Positions 35,779 to 45,354 of a DNA stretch of 64,000 bases are shown here, piece after piece; within the stretch, counting starts at the first letter, position 1, and each line of letters begins with the position of its first letter. The DNA is from Pseudomonas syringae pv. cilantro (GTDB taxonomy: Bacteria > Pseudomonadota > Gammaproteobacteria > Pseudomonadales > Pseudomonadaceae). The notes under the pieces were generated by a model. The model was given only the letters and a program-made list of their open reading frames with translations. It was not told the origin of the DNA and searched no databases. A program made the position numbers and the translations under genes. The stretch is taken from positions 39,500-103,499 of the forward strand of contig NZ_LGLN01000037.1 in NCBI RefSeq assembly GCF_001293775.1. Reading direction: 5' to 3'.

Positions 35779-36860
35779 GTGTTCCCTTCGACCCTGCGAG
35801 CTACGACCGTCAGCTCGAAGAAAAAACCGTCCGCCTGCGCGAGTTGCTGGCGCCGTTCGATGCGCCCGAGCCGCAAGTGTTCGACTCGCCACGCGAACAC
35901 TATCGGCTGCGCGCCGAGTTTCGTCTGTGGCGCGAAGACCAGAAGCGCTACTACGCGATGTTCGCGCCGGGCGACAACCGCACGCCGATCCTGCTGGAAG
36001 GCCTGCCGATTGCCAGCGAACGCATCAACGCGCTGATGCCGGTGCTGCGCGAGCGCTGGGAAGCCAGCCCGACGCTGAACCACAAGCTGTTTCAGGTAGA
36101 CTTTCTGACCACGCTGGCGGGCGATGCGATGATCACCATGTGCTATCACCGTCCGCTGGATGATGAGTGGCTAGCCGCTGCCGAGCAATTGGCTGCCGAG
36201 TTGGGCGTGAGCCTGATTGGCCGCTCCAAAGGTCAGAAGCTGATCATCGGCCATGACTACGTGACCGAGAAGCTCGACGTGGCGGGCCGCACCTTCAGCT
36301 ATCGCCAGCCGGAAGGCGCGTTCACTCAGCCCAACGGCACCGTGAACGGCAAGATGCTCAACTGGGCGTTTGATGCGCTGGGCGAGCGGCAAGACGACTT
36401 GCTGGAATTGTATTGCGGCAATGGCAACTTCACCCTGCCGCTGGCCACTCGCGTACGCAAGGTGCTGGCGACCGAGATCAGCAAGACCTCGGTGAATGCC
36501 GCGCTGAGCAATCTGGATGACAATGGCGTGAATAACGTCACGCTGGTGCGCCTGTCGGCAGAAGAGCTGACCGAGGCGCTGAACGAAGTTCGCCCCTTCC
36601 GCCGCCTGCAGGGCGTGGACCTGAAAAGCTACGATTTCGGCAGCGTCTTCGTCGACCCGCCCCGCGCCGGCATGGACCCGGACACTTGCGAGCTGACCCG
36701 TCGTTTCGAGCGCATTCTGTACATCTCCTGCAACCCGGAAACCCTGGCCGCCAACATCGCCCAACTGCACGACACCCACCGGGTACAACGCTGCGCCCTG
36801 TTCGACCAGTTTCCGTATACACACCATATGGAATCGGGCGTGCTGCTGGTCAGACGCTGA
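35775..36860 (+). CDS. trmA: tRNA (uracil-54-C5)-methyltransferase TrmA
   Basis: A 361-residue SAM-dependent enzyme that makes ribothymidine at tRNA position 54. [16 protein letters not shown] is SAM motif [11 protein letters not shown] follows, and the nucleophile Cys lies in [15 protein letters not shown]. The C-terminal [11 protein letters not shown] holds the catalytic Glu. The start overlaps the upstream permease stop, suggesting translational coupling. Confidence 0.96.
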   Translation: MSVPFDPASYDRQLEEKTVRLRELLAPFDAPEPQVFDSPREHYRLRAEFRLWREDQKRYYAMFAPGDNRTPILLEGLPIASERINALMPVLRERWEASPTLNHKLFQVDFLTTLAGDAMITMCYHRPLDDEWLAAAEQLAAELGVSLIGRSKGQKLIIGHDYVTEKLDVAGRTFSYRQPEGAFTQPNGTVNGKMLNWAFDALGERQDDLLELYCGNGNFTLPLATRVRKVLATEISKTSVNAALSNLDDNGVNNVTLVRLSAEELTEALNEVRPFRRLQGVDLKSYDFGSVFVDPPRAGMDPDTCELTRRFERILYISCNPETLAANIAQLHDTHRVQRCALFDQFPYTHHMESGVLLVRR

Positions 36861-36874
36861 GGCTTATCTGACTG

Positions 36875-37010
36875 ACTATCGTGCGACGCTCCGCGTCCGG
36901 CCTTGAATGCGCAGCGCAGCGTAAAGCTGTGACGCAGAGCGTCACTCAAGGCATTCCTGCGCCGGAGCGTGAAGAACGAAAGGTGTCTGGGCCGGAGCGT
37001 GCGGAACGAG
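36875..37010. repeat. P. syringae-type palindromic intergenic repeat, copy 1
   Basis: It starts 'actatcgtgcgacgctccgcg', contains the near-palindrome gtgacgcagagcgtcac (36929-36945) and ends with two 'ccggagcgt(g)..gaacg' motifs. Related copies lie at 45176-45347 and 48001-48136. The remainder of the 261-base gap before the MFS gene shows no gene. Confidence 0.8.
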
Positions 37011-37121
37011 AGCCTTACCGTTCGTACCCTCCTGCGAAACTGTCAGGTGATTTATTAGCTTCCTATCGATCCGCTGAGGTATAAATCGAAACCCGATTTA
37101 AACGTCCGATGGGATCCGATC

Positions 37122-38432
37122 TTGAGCTCTGAGTCCTCCACTGCTTCTGCCCCGACCAAGCTGTCCCGCCAGCCTGGTTTCGTCAGTTTTATCCTGTCAC
37201 GTCTGATGGCGGTGTTTGCCATGCAGATTCAGGCGGTGGTGGTTGCCTGGCAGGTATACGACATGACCCGCGAGCCGATGGCGCTGGCCTATGTGGGGCT
37301 TGCTCAGTTCATTCCGATGTTGCTGCTGTTGATGCCTGCCGGGGATCTGATCGACCGTTACAACCGCAAGGTCATCCTGATGCTCAGTTGGGGCGTGCAG
37401 GCGGTGTGTGGCGTCATTCTGCTGGTCTTCTCGGCGCTTGAACTGCAAGACTTGCGGCTGATCTACGGCGCACTGATGCTTTACGGCTGTGCCCGCGCGT
37501 TCACCGGCCCGGCCCTGCAAAGCCTGCTGCCGCAGATTGTCCCGCGCGAGCAACTGCCTTCGGCGATTGCCACCAACAGCGTCATCATGCGCTGCTCGAC
37601 GGTCGGCGGCCCGCTGATCGGCGGTTATCTGTACTGGCTGGGCGGCGCAGAACTGACGTATTCGGTGTGCGTCGCCGCATTCATCGCCGGCATTCTGCTG
37701 CTGGCGCCGGTCGCCACGCCGTTTGCCGGCAAGCCGGTGGAGCCGGGCTCGAATGCCTGGGGCCGATTCACGGCGGGCATCGCCTTCATCCGCTCACGGC
37801 CGATCATTTTAGGCACCATCTCGCTCGACCTGTTCGCCGTGCTGCTGGGCGGCGTAGTCGCGTTGCTGCCGATCTACGCCCATGAAGTGCTGCACCTCGG
37901 ACCGCAAGGGCTGGGCATGTTGCGTGCGTCAATGAGCCTGGGCGAGCTGGGCGTCGGCATTTACCTGAGCATGCGTCCGCTGGAGCGCAATGTCGGGATG
38001 ACCATGTTTCTCGCCGTTGCTCTATTCGGTGTGGCGAACCTGGTGTTCGCCTTGTCGAGCCTGTTCTGGCTGTCGTGCCTGGCACTGCTGGTCGCAGGGG
38101 CGGCAGACATGGTCAGCGTTTTCATCCGCTCGGCGCTGGTACAGTTTTCGACCCCGGACAACATGCGCGGCCGGGTCAATGCGGTGAACATGCTGTTTAT
38201 CGGCTCCTCCAACGAACTGGGCGAATTCCGGGCGGGCACCAGCGCGTCGCTGGTCGGTGCTATCCCGGCGGCAATCCTTGGGGGCGTCTGCACGCTGGGG
38301 GTGGTTGGCGCGTGGATGACAGGCTTCAAATCGCTGCGCCAGGTCGACCGATTTGCCGACGCCTCGCCCCAGGAAGAACAGGCGGCGCAATCTACTCGAC
38401 AAGCCCCGGCCCAGTCCGCGAAACAGGCCTGA
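37122..38432 (+). CDS. MFS transporter, enterobactin-exporter (MFS_3) type
   Basis: A 436-residue protein with about 12 transmembrane helices. GDLIDRYNRKVILM is the MFS loop 2-3 motif (GD/R/R) and RCSTVGGPLIGGYLYW a conserved TM5 region. EntS/MFS_3-type members usually export siderophores or small molecules. The start is a TTG at 37122 (MSSESSTASAP); no ATG lies nearby upstream. Substrate unknown; no biosynthetic gene adjoins it. Confidence 0.85.
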   Translation: MSSESSTASAPTKLSRQPGFVSFILSRLMAVFAMQIQAVVVAWQVYDMTREPMALAYVGLAQFIPMLLLLMPAGDLIDRYNRKVILMLSWGVQAVCGVILLVFSALELQDLRLIYGALMLYGCARAFTGPALQSLLPQIVPREQLPSAIATNSVIMRCSTVGGPLIGGYLYWLGGAELTYSVCVAAFIAGILLLAPVATPFAGKPVEPGSNAWGRFTAGIAFIRSRPIILGTISLDLFAVLLGGVVALLPIYAHEVLHLGPQGLGMLRASMSLGELGVGIYLSMRPLERNVGMTMFLAVALFGVANLVFALSSLFWLSCLALLVAGAADMVSVFIRSALVQFSTPDNMRGRVNAVNMLFIGSSNELGEFRAGTSASLVGAIPAAILGGVCTLGVVGAWMTGFKSLRQVDRFADASPQEEQAAQSTRQAPAQSAKQA

Positions 38433-38597
38433 TCGCAGCCGGACGAATGAAAATCGGACCAGAGCAATACGGGCAGAACCAAACGGCCCGTCACACCTCT
38501 ATACTGTCGCATTCTGCACAACGCTGCTCGGATCGCCGCACTGGCCAGACCTGTATCAGCAGCGATATTTATTGCAAGACACCAAGAGGGATCCGAC

Positions 38598-39488
38598 ATG
38601 CTCTGGAAAAAAGGCCGACGTAGCGACAACGTAGTCGATGCTCGCGATGGCGGCAGCGGCGGGGGCGGCGGGGGCATGCGCATCGGCGGCAAGGGCCTGG
38701 GCATCGGCGGTATCGTGATCATCGTCGCCATCGGCCTGCTGACCGGCCAGGACCCGATGCAGATCCTTGGCCAATTGACCGGCCAGAGCACCGAGCAAAC
38801 CGCGCCACCCAGCGCGCAGACGCGCGAAGCGCCACCCGCCAATGATCAGCAGGCCGAGTTTGTACGCAGTATTCTGGGCGACACCGAAGACACCTGGCGC
38901 GCGGTGTTCGCGCAAAGTGGCCGCGAGTACAAGGACCCGACGCTGGTGCTGTTCAGTGGTCAGGTGAATTCCGCCTGCGGTCGTGCCACCTCGGCAACCG
39001 GCCCGTTCTACTGCCCGGCTGACCAGCAGGTTTATCTGGACATGGACTTCTTCCGGGAAATGTCCCAGCGCTTTTCTGCCGCCGGAGACTTCGCCCAGGC
39101 TTACGTGATTGCGCACGAAGTCGGGCACCACGTGCAGACGTTGCTGGGCATTTCCGCCAAGGTCGACAAAGCGCGTCAGGCCGGGCAGAAAATGGAAGGC
39201 AGCAACGGCTTACTGGTGCGCCAGGAGTTGCAGGCCGACTGCTTTGCGGGTGTTTGGGCCTACAACGCACAAAATCGTTTGAACTGGCTTGAGCCGGGTG
39301 ATATTGAAGAAGCATTGAACGCGGCGAACGCTATCGGCGATGATCGCCTGCAGCAGCAAAGCAGTGGTCGAGTCGCTCCGGACTCCTTCACGCACGGCAC
39401 GTCTGCACAGCGCGTGCGCTGGTTCAAGGCCGGCTTTGCCGAAGGCCAAATCAATCAATGCGACACGTTCGCCGCCAAGAGTCTCTGA
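38598..39488 (+). CDS. YpfJ-family neutral zinc metallopeptidase
   Basis: A 296-residue membrane-anchored metallopeptidase. MLWKKGRRSDNVVDARDGG and a glycine-rich linker precede one transmembrane helix (GIGGIVIIVAIGLL). The domain then carries HEVGHHVQ (HExxH zinc motif) and QELQADCFAGVWA, with a third ligand. Family members are putative periplasmic peptidases of unknown substrate. AGAGGG-type Shine-Dalgarno sequence precedes the ATG; the alpha/beta-hydrolase gene starts 4 bases after its stop. Confidence 0.9.
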   Translation: MLWKKGRRSDNVVDARDGGSGGGGGGMRIGGKGLGIGGIVIIVAIGLLTGQDPMQILGQLTGQSTEQTAPPSAQTREAPPANDQQAEFVRSILGDTEDTWRAVFAQSGREYKDPTLVLFSGQVNSACGRATSATGPFYCPADQQVYLDMDFFREMSQRFSAAGDFAQAYVIAHEVGHHVQTLLGISAKVDKARQAGQKMEGSNGLLVRQELQADCFAGVWAYNAQNRLNWLEPGDIEEALNAANAIGDDRLQQQSSGRVAPDSFTHGTSAQRVRWFKAGFAEGQINQCDTFAAKSL

Positions 39489-39492
39489 GCAC

Positions 39493-40482
39493 ATGATTAA
39501 ACCGCTTCTGGTCCTGTTGTTAAGCACTGCCTTCGTGAGCCTCGGGGCGCATGCCGAGGATCAAGCGGTGAATTCAATCAGCCCGGATCGTCTGGCGATC
39601 AACGGCGCCGAAGCGACGCTCGGGCTGAGCCAGGAGTGGGTGCACCCCAAGCCGAAAATCGAGCGTGTGGTGATCGTGCTGCACGGTCGCCTGCGCAACG
39701 CGCAAACGTACCTGCGCAGCATCGAACGTGCGGCCAACCAGTCCAAAGAGCGCAGCAAGACCTTGCTGATCGCCCCGCAGTTTCTGGATGAGAAAGACAT
39801 TGTCGCCCACCATCTGCCGGAGTCGATCCTGCGCTGGCGTCAGAACAGCTGGATGGAAGGCGCGACCGCCAGCGGCCCCAAGCCGGTCAGCTCGTTTCTG
39901 GTGCTGGACAACATCCTCAAACGCCTGAGCGACAGCAAGCTGTTCCCTAACCTGAAAGAAATCGTCATTGCCGGGCATTCCGGTGGGGCCCAGGTGGTGC
40001 AGCGCTACGCAATGATCGGCGGCAAAGAAGACGCCCTGCTGCTGCGCGAGGGGGTGAAGCTGCGTTACGTGATTGCCAACCCGTCGTCGTACGCCTACTT
40101 CGACGACGAACGGCCTGAGCCGGTGACCGCCCAGAGCTGCCCCGACTTCGACGAATGGAAATACGGCCTGAACAAGATGCCGTTCTACTCGGGCAAGGAA
40201 AAGCCGGTAGACATCGAAAAGAACTACGTGAAACGTGACATCACCTACCTGCTGGGCGAACTGGACACCGACCGCAATCACCCGGCGCTGGACAAGACCT
40301 GTGCGGCCGAAGCACAAGGCGCGTATCGCCTGATTCGCGGGCAGAACTACTTCAACTATCTGCAGAAGCGCCATCCGGAGGGGTTGAACCAGCACCTGGT
40401 GATCGTGCCTAAAGTCGGCCACAACGGTGACGGGATCTTCACCTCACCCGAGGGGCAGGCGGTGTTGTTCAAGCCGTTTTGA
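39493..40482 (+). CDS. Exported alpha/beta hydrolase
   Basis: A 329-residue protein starting MIKPLLVLLLSTAFVSLGAHA, a Sec signal peptide. VVIVLHGRLRNAQTYLRS is the oxyanion segment, IVIAGHSGGAQVV the nucleophile elbow (GHSGG), and VPKVGHNGDGIF supplies the His. It should be a periplasmic esterase or peptidase. The frame is open further upstream in the previous gene, but the signal peptide fixes the start. Probably cotranscribed with the YpfJ-type gene. Confidence 0.85.
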   Translation: MIKPLLVLLLSTAFVSLGAHAEDQAVNSISPDRLAINGAEATLGLSQEWVHPKPKIERVVIVLHGRLRNAQTYLRSIERAANQSKERSKTLLIAPQFLDEKDIVAHHLPESILRWRQNSWMEGATASGPKPVSSFLVLDNILKRLSDSKLFPNLKEIVIAGHSGGAQVVQRYAMIGGKEDALLLREGVKLRYVIANPSSYAYFDDERPEPVTAQSCPDFDEWKYGLNKMPFYSGKEKPVDIEKNYVKRDITYLLGELDTDRNHPALDKTCAAEAQGAYRLIRGQNYFNYLQKRHPEGLNQHLVIVPKVGHNGDGIFTSPEGQAVLFKPF

Positions 40483-40520
40483 GTAGTTGACCTTCGAGCC
40501 AATGCTCCGCGTAGGCCCCC

Positions 40521-40560
40521 CTTCGCGAACAAGCGAAGCGTCGCCCGGTCCGCTCCCACG
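40521..40560. repeat. REP-like palindromic element
   Basis: It matches the core of the 30.3-kb units ('cttcgcgaacaagcgaagcg', then 'tcgcccggtccgctcccac'). It lies between convergent genes. Confidence 0.7.
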
Positions 40561-40625
40561 GCCTTCGGCCAGAATCAAAAGCGGAAGCGCTGAGAGTCGG
40601 GACTGGCAATGGCACGAGAGTCAGG

Positions 40626-41216
40626 TCACCCCAACATCCCGCGCAGCGCTGTGCAATCCACGGCATGCCAGTCGGTCAGTTCCGGCCAGGGGTTTTCCGC
40701 CAGGTTGACGAGGATGGTTTTCGCCCCCGCCGCGCGGCCGCAGCTCAGATCGTGCAGATAATCGCCGATCATGACCATTCGTTGCGGCTCGACGTCCCAG
40801 GTGCTTGCCAGCTTCAGCAAACCGGCCGGGTCGGGTTTGGGCGTCGCTTCGTCACGGCCCAGCACATCCTCGGCGGCAAAACACTCCGCCAGGCCGATGG
40901 CTTCCAGCGTGATATAGGCGAGTTCGCGGGCGTTGCGGGTCAGTATGCCCAATCGATAACCACGCCCTGCCAGATCGCGAACCAGCTCGACCGCGCCATC
41001 GGCAGGCCGCGAGCCCAACGCCAGCTCTCGCTCGTGCTCCAGCAGCCAGGCATGTTTGGCCGCCGACTCTTCGGCAGGCAATGCCGCAAGGTGGCCCAGA
41101 ATGTCGTCGTCCTGCGGGATCCCCAGTTCACGCTTGATCGCCGGGAAGTCGTGGACCGGGACGGTCAGGGTGCCATCCATGTCGAATACCCAGTGCCTTA
41201 TGCTGTCGAGTGTCAT
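40626..41216 (-). CDS. HAD-family phosphatase
   Basis: A 196-residue HAD hydrolase. VFDMDGTLT (motif I, nucleophile Asp), LGILTRNARE (motif II, Thr), a Lys in ATPKPDPAGLL, and MIGDYLHDLSCGRAAG (motif IV) are all present. The helical cap between motifs I and II suggests a phosphoglycolate-phosphatase or beta-phosphoglucomutase-like enzyme. The ATG at 41216 has AAGGA 7 bases upstream and overlaps the tesB stop (ATGA), so the pair is coupled. Confidence 0.88.
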   Translation of the reverse strand: MTLDSIRHWVFDMDGTLTVPVHDFPAIKRELGIPQDDDILGHLAALPAEESAAKHAWLLEHERELALGSRPADGAVELVRDLAGRGYRLGILTRNARELAYITLEAIGLAECFAAEDVLGRDEATPKPDPAGLLKLASTWDVEPQRMVMIGDYLHDLSCGRAAGAKTILVNLAENPWPELTDWHAVDCTALRGMLG

Positions 41217-42082
41217 GCCCAATCCTTACGATGACGAATCAGCCCTTCCTGGCTGACCGATGCGACCAGTTGCCCGGCGCGGTTGAAGACACTGCCGCGC
41301 GAAAAACCGCGGGAATTGCCCGCCCATGGGCTGTCCATGGCGTACAACAGCCAGTCATCGGTGCGCAGATCGTTGTGGAACCACAGCGAATGATCAAGGC
41401 TGGCGACCTGCATGTCGCGCTGCCAGACCGTCTTGCCATGCGGCCGCAACGAAGTGGTCAGCAGGTTGAAGTCGGAAGCATAGGCCAGCATGTAGCGGTG
41501 CAGCGCCTGCATGCCTCGCAAGTTGCCATCAGCGCGAAACCACACGTACTTCACCGGTTCGCCAGGTTTGGGGTCATAGGGGTCGTCTGCGGTGACCGGG
41601 CGGAATTGAATCGGTTTGGGACGCAGAAACTTGTCGTGCGCCGATTCGGGAATCAGATGCGCCCGACGGGTCAGTAGCTCAAGCTCCGACGGCAGGTTAT
41701 CAGGGCCGACAATTTGCGGCATCGTGGCTTGATGCTCGAAGCCCTCTTCGTCGTACTGAAAAGACGCACTACAGGTAAAGATCGGCTTGCCCTTCTGGAT
41801 CGCCGTCACGCGACGGGTACTGAAACTGCCACCGTCACGCACCCGGTCAACCTGATAGACCACAGGCAGATACGCATCACCGGGGCGCAGAAAGTAGCCG
41901 TGCAGCGAGTGAACGTGTCGGGTGTCCTCTACCGTCTGGCTGGCAGCGGACAACGACTGGCCCAGTACCTGGCCACCGAATAGCTGTCGGAAGCCCAGAT
42001 CCTGACTGCGGCCGCGAAACAGGTTTTCTTCGATGGCTTCCAGCGTCAGCAGCGCAACCAGATCATCCAGCACTTGACTCAT
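41213..42082 (-). CDS. tesB: Acyl-CoA thioesterase II
   Basis: A 289-residue double-hotdog thioesterase that hydrolyses medium- and long-chain acyl-CoA. LFGGQVLGQSLSAA, VHSLHGYFLRPGD and the C-terminal ASLDHSLWFHNDLRTDDWLLY, with catalytic Asp, Ser/Thr and Gln equivalents, match TesB. The open frame reaches 42163, but MSQVLDDLVALLTLE at 42082 is the family start and has GAGGAG at a good distance. Confidence 0.93.
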   Translation of the reverse strand: MSQVLDDLVALLTLEAIEENLFRGRSQDLGFRQLFGGQVLGQSLSAASQTVEDTRHVHSLHGYFLRPGDAYLPVVYQVDRVRDGGSFSTRRVTAIQKGKPIFTCSASFQYDEEGFEHQATMPQIVGPDNLPSELELLTRRAHLIPESAHDKFLRPKPIQFRPVTADDPYDPKPGEPVKYVWFRADGNLRGMQALHRYMLAYASDFNLLTTSLRPHGKTVWQRDMQVASLDHSLWFHNDLRTDDWLLYAMDSPWAGNSRGFSRGSVFNRAGQLVASVSQEGLIRHRKDWA

Positions 42083-42216
42083 CATCACTCCTCGCGCATA
42101 TCGGCGCTGCCCCTGCAAACAGCAGCGGCCGACAGGGTGTGTGGCGAGCCCCGAGGCCCGCACTCGTGAAGGGAATGATACAGATTTAAGATGGCGGGCT
42201 TAATCCTGTTTGCAAC

Positions 42217-42789
42217 TCAATCAGGGCTCTGCGTATTGAGCCACTGCTCGCGACTGATCCGGTACAGCACATGCGGTTTGAGCGGATGGCCATCCGGCAG
42301 GTCGGGATGCTCGAAGTTATCGGACTCGTCATGCTGCATACCGATTGCCTGCATGACTTTCTGCGACGGCTGATTGTTGACCGCTGTGAACGAAACGATC
42401 TCTTCCAGCTTAAGGCGTTCGAAACCACAGCCCAGCGCGGTCCAGGCTGCCTCGCTGGCAAACCCCAGACCCCAATGCTCGCGCGCCAGTCGCCAGCCAA
42501 TTTCGATGGCAGGCGTGAAAGGCGCCTTGAAACCCACCACATGCAGGCCGGTAAAACCAATGAATTCGCCCGTATCCTTGCGCTCCAGTGCCCAGAACCC
42601 GAACCCCAGTTCAGCGAAGTGCCCGCGCAAGCGGCCGATCATGGCCGCGCTTTCCAGACGGCTCAGGGGTGACGGAAAATAGCGCATGACCTGCGGGTCG
42701 GTGCACATTGCGGCGAACACGGGCAAGTCGTCGTCACGCCACTGCCGCATCAGCAATCGGGCACTATCAAGCTTGACTATCGGTTCCAT
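42217..42789 (-). CDS. GNAT-family N-acetyltransferase (RimJ/RimL type)
   Basis: A 190-residue acetyltransferase. RLLMRQWRDDDLPVFAAMC is the typical N-terminal strand-helix, EIGWRLAREHWGLGFASEA the acetyl-CoA binding motif A, and FTAVNNQPSQKVMQAIGM motif B. The substrate, protein N-terminus or small amine, is not evident. Confidence 0.88.
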   Translation of the reverse strand: MEPIVKLDSARLLMRQWRDDDLPVFAAMCTDPQVMRYFPSPLSRLESAAMIGRLRGHFAELGFGFWALERKDTGEFIGFTGLHVVGFKAPFTPAIEIGWRLAREHWGLGFASEAAWTALGCGFERLKLEEIVSFTAVNNQPSQKVMQAIGMQHDESDNFEHPDLPDGHPLKPHVLYRISREQWLNTQSPD

Positions 42790-42918
42790 CGATTTCCCCG
42801 TGTTACAAGACTATTCAGGCGTCAATGTGAGCGCAGTGTTGCCAGCTATCTGCCAGACAACTGGGCGACCGCGTGCATAACTGGCACTATCGGCCTTCGA
42901 CTTTCGAACGGACGTCCG

Positions 42919-43836
42919 ATGTCCCTGCCACTCATTTACCACGACGACTACAGCCCGGCGTTTCCAGCGGACCATCGTTTCCCCATGGACAAGTTTCGCC
43001 TGTTGCGTGACTACTTGGTCGACAGCGGGCTGACCCGCGACGTTCAATTAATACGTCCCGAGTTATGCCCGATGGACATTCTGGCGCTGGCTCACGACCC
43101 GTCCTACGTAAGCCGCTACCTCAGTGGCGACTTGTCACGCGAAGACCAGCGCCGCCTCGGCTTGCCCTGGAGCGAAGCGCTCGCGCGACGTACCATCCGT
43201 GCCGTAGGCGGCTCGCTGCTGACCGCCGAAAAGGCCCTGACGCACGGCCTGGCCTGTCATCTGGCGGGCGGCACCCATCATGCGCACTACGACTACCCGG
43301 CCGGTTTCTGCATTTTCAATGACCTGGCAGTGATCAGCCATTACCTGCTGCAAAGCGGCCGTGTAAATAAAATATTGATCTTCGATTGTGACGTCCATCA
43401 GGGCGATGGTACGGCGCGCATTCTGGCGGATACGGAGGATGCGATTACCGTTTCGCTGCACTGTGAAAAGAACTTCCCGGCCCGCAAGGCCCAGAGCGAC
43501 TGGGACATCCCGCTGCCAATGGGCATGGGCGACACCGAGTACCTGAACGTTGTCGATGATCTGCTCAACTATCTGCTGCCATTCTACAAACCGGATCTGG
43601 TGCTGTACGACGCTGGCGTCGACGTCCACAAGGACGATGCCCTTGGTTATCTGCAGCTGACTGACCAGGGCGTGGCCAATCGCGACGAAGCGGTGTTGCG
43701 TCATTGTCTGGGCCGCGATATTCCGGTCATGGGCGTGATCGGCGGTGGGTACAGCAAAGACCGTCAGGCGCTGGCCAGACGCCACGGAATTCTGCATCAC
43801 AGTGCGCAGAAGGTATGGAACGACATGGGCTTGTAG
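42919..43836 (+). CDS. Histone deacetylase-family enzyme
   Basis: A 305-residue zinc deacetylase. GGTHHAHYDYPAGFCIFND contains the catalytic His pair, IFDCDVHQGDGT the zinc-binding Asp-His, and LVLYDAGVDVHKDD the second zinc Asp. Bacterial members act on acetylated polyamines or other acetyl-amines. The start MSLPLIYHDDYSPAF follows a promoter-like region; no operon partner is evident. Confidence 0.9.
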   Translation: MSLPLIYHDDYSPAFPADHRFPMDKFRLLRDYLVDSGLTRDVQLIRPELCPMDILALAHDPSYVSRYLSGDLSREDQRRLGLPWSEALARRTIRAVGGSLLTAEKALTHGLACHLAGGTHHAHYDYPAGFCIFNDLAVISHYLLQSGRVNKILIFDCDVHQGDGTARILADTEDAITVSLHCEKNFPARKAQSDWDIPLPMGMGDTEYLNVVDDLLNYLLPFYKPDLVLYDAGVDVHKDDALGYLQLTDQGVANRDEAVLRHCLGRDIPVMGVIGGGYSKDRQALARRHGILHHSAQKVWNDMGL

Positions 43837-43917
43837 CGGCTCCGCACCTGAGTGCACACCTGAAAACAGCCCTCGGGTAGAATGCCCTACCCTTCCGCTA
43901 TCGATACGTTGCTGACC

Positions 43918-45156
43918 ATGAATGACCTCGCCTCCCCTGCCAGCCAATCCGTTGCCGTCATCGGAGGTGGCCCTGCGGGATTGATGGCAGCAGAAGTGCT
44001 GAGTCAGGCAGGGTTCAAGGTCGATCTGTATGACGGCATGCCGTCTGTAGGGCGCAAGTTTCTGCTGGCCGGCGTTGGCGGCATGAACGTTACCCATTCC
44101 GAACCCTACCCTGCCTTTCTCGGGCGTTATGCTGAGCGATCGCCGATGATCGCTCCTATTTTGCGAAAGTTTGATGCTGACGCGTTGTGCCGGTGGATTC
44201 ATGAGCTGGGCATCGAGACTTTTGTCGGCAGCTCTGGCCGGGTGTTCCCTACCGACATGAAAGCCGCGCCACTGTTGCGCGCCTGGCTCAAGCGGCTGCG
44301 TGATGCTGGCGTGGTTATCCACACCCGGCATCGCTGGCTGGGCTGGAATGCCGATGGCAGCTTGCGCATCGCCCACGCCGACGGCGAACTGGCACTCAAC
44401 CCCGCAGCGACCCTACTGGCGCTGGGCGGTGCCAGTTGGGCTCGGCTGGGGTCCGATGGGGCCTGGCGGCCGTGGCTGCAAGCGAAGCAGATAGACGTTG
44501 CACCCTTGCAGGCCGCCAATTGTGGTTTTGAAGTGACCGCCTGGAGCGACGTGCTGCGCGCCAAATTTGCCGGCGCGCCACTGAAGAACATCGCCATGGG
44601 TCTGCACGGCCAGACGCTGCGCCTTGGCGAATGCGTGCTGACCGAGACCGGCGTGGAGGGCAGTCTGGTTTATGCACTGTCGGCGCAGATTCGTGAGCGA
44701 ATCAATCTTGATGGCTCGGCCGTTGTGCAAATTGATCTGCTGCCGGGTAAAACACTGAGCGACGTGCAGAAAGCCCTGAGCAAACCACGTGGCTCGCGCT
44801 CGATGTCCAAACACCTGCACAGCCAATTGGGGCTGGACGGTGCGAAGGCAGCGCTCTTGCGCGAACTGGCGCCCCGTGAAGCGTTTATGGATGCGCTTTT
44901 GTTGAGCAAAGCCATCAAAGCGCTGCCACTGACCCTGATCAAACCGCGCCCCATCGATGAGGCCATCAGCACTGCAGGCGGCGTGACCTTCGAAGCCATG
45001 GACGAGCGCCTGATGCTCAAGCAACTGCCCGGCGTGTTCTGCGCAGGCGAAATGCTCGACTGGGAAGCGCCCACCGGCGGCTACCTGCTCACCGCCTGCT
45101 TCGCCAGCGGCCGCGCAGCGGGATTGGGGATGGTTGAGTGGCTGAACTCGCGATGA
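43918..45156 (+). CDS. TIGR03862/BaiN-type flavoprotein
   Basis: A 412-residue FAD protein of the HI0933-like family (subfamily PP_4765). VAVIGGGPAGLMAAEVLSQAG is the FAD dinucleotide-binding site. GRKFLLAGVGGMNVTHSEP and AGEMLDWEAPTGGYLLTACFASGRAAG are the conserved family blocks. Reaction unknown. The frame begins at 43882, but a promoter-like 'gggtagaatgccc' immediately before 43882 favours the ATG at 43918. Confidence 0.87.
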   Translation: MNDLASPASQSVAVIGGGPAGLMAAEVLSQAGFKVDLYDGMPSVGRKFLLAGVGGMNVTHSEPYPAFLGRYAERSPMIAPILRKFDADALCRWIHELGIETFVGSSGRVFPTDMKAAPLLRAWLKRLRDAGVVIHTRHRWLGWNADGSLRIAHADGELALNPAATLLALGGASWARLGSDGAWRPWLQAKQIDVAPLQAANCGFEVTAWSDVLRAKFAGAPLKNIAMGLHGQTLRLGECVLTETGVEGSLVYALSAQIRERINLDGSAVVQIDLLPGKTLSDVQKALSKPRGSRSMSKHLHSQLGLDGAKAALLRELAPREAFMDALLLSKAIKALPLTLIKPRPIDEAISTAGGVTFEAMDERLMLKQLPGVFCAGEMLDWEAPTGGYLLTACFASGRAAGLGMVEWLNSR

Positions 45157-45175
45157 TCATGCATGGGGGGCGGTT

Positions 45176-45347
45176 ATGGACGCTCTGCGTCCGATCTTGA
45201 GTACGCGGCGCAGCGCAGATCGGTGACGCGGAGCGTCACGCAAGGCGTTCCCACGCTGGAGCGTCGGGAACGATAATCTCAACTATCGTGCGACGCTCCA
45301 GCGTCGGCATGCTGTTATGGACGCTCTGCGTCCGCCTTGAGCGCGCA
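45176..45347. repeat. P. syringae-type palindromic intergenic repeat, copy 2
   Basis: It contains the palindrome gtgacgcggagcgtcac (45223-45239), 'cccacgctggagcgtcggga', and a second partial copy from about 45291 ('aactatcgtgcgacgctcca'). Thus one and a half units lie between the convergent flavoprotein and helicase genes. Confidence 0.8.
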
Positions 45348-45354
45348 ATGCGCC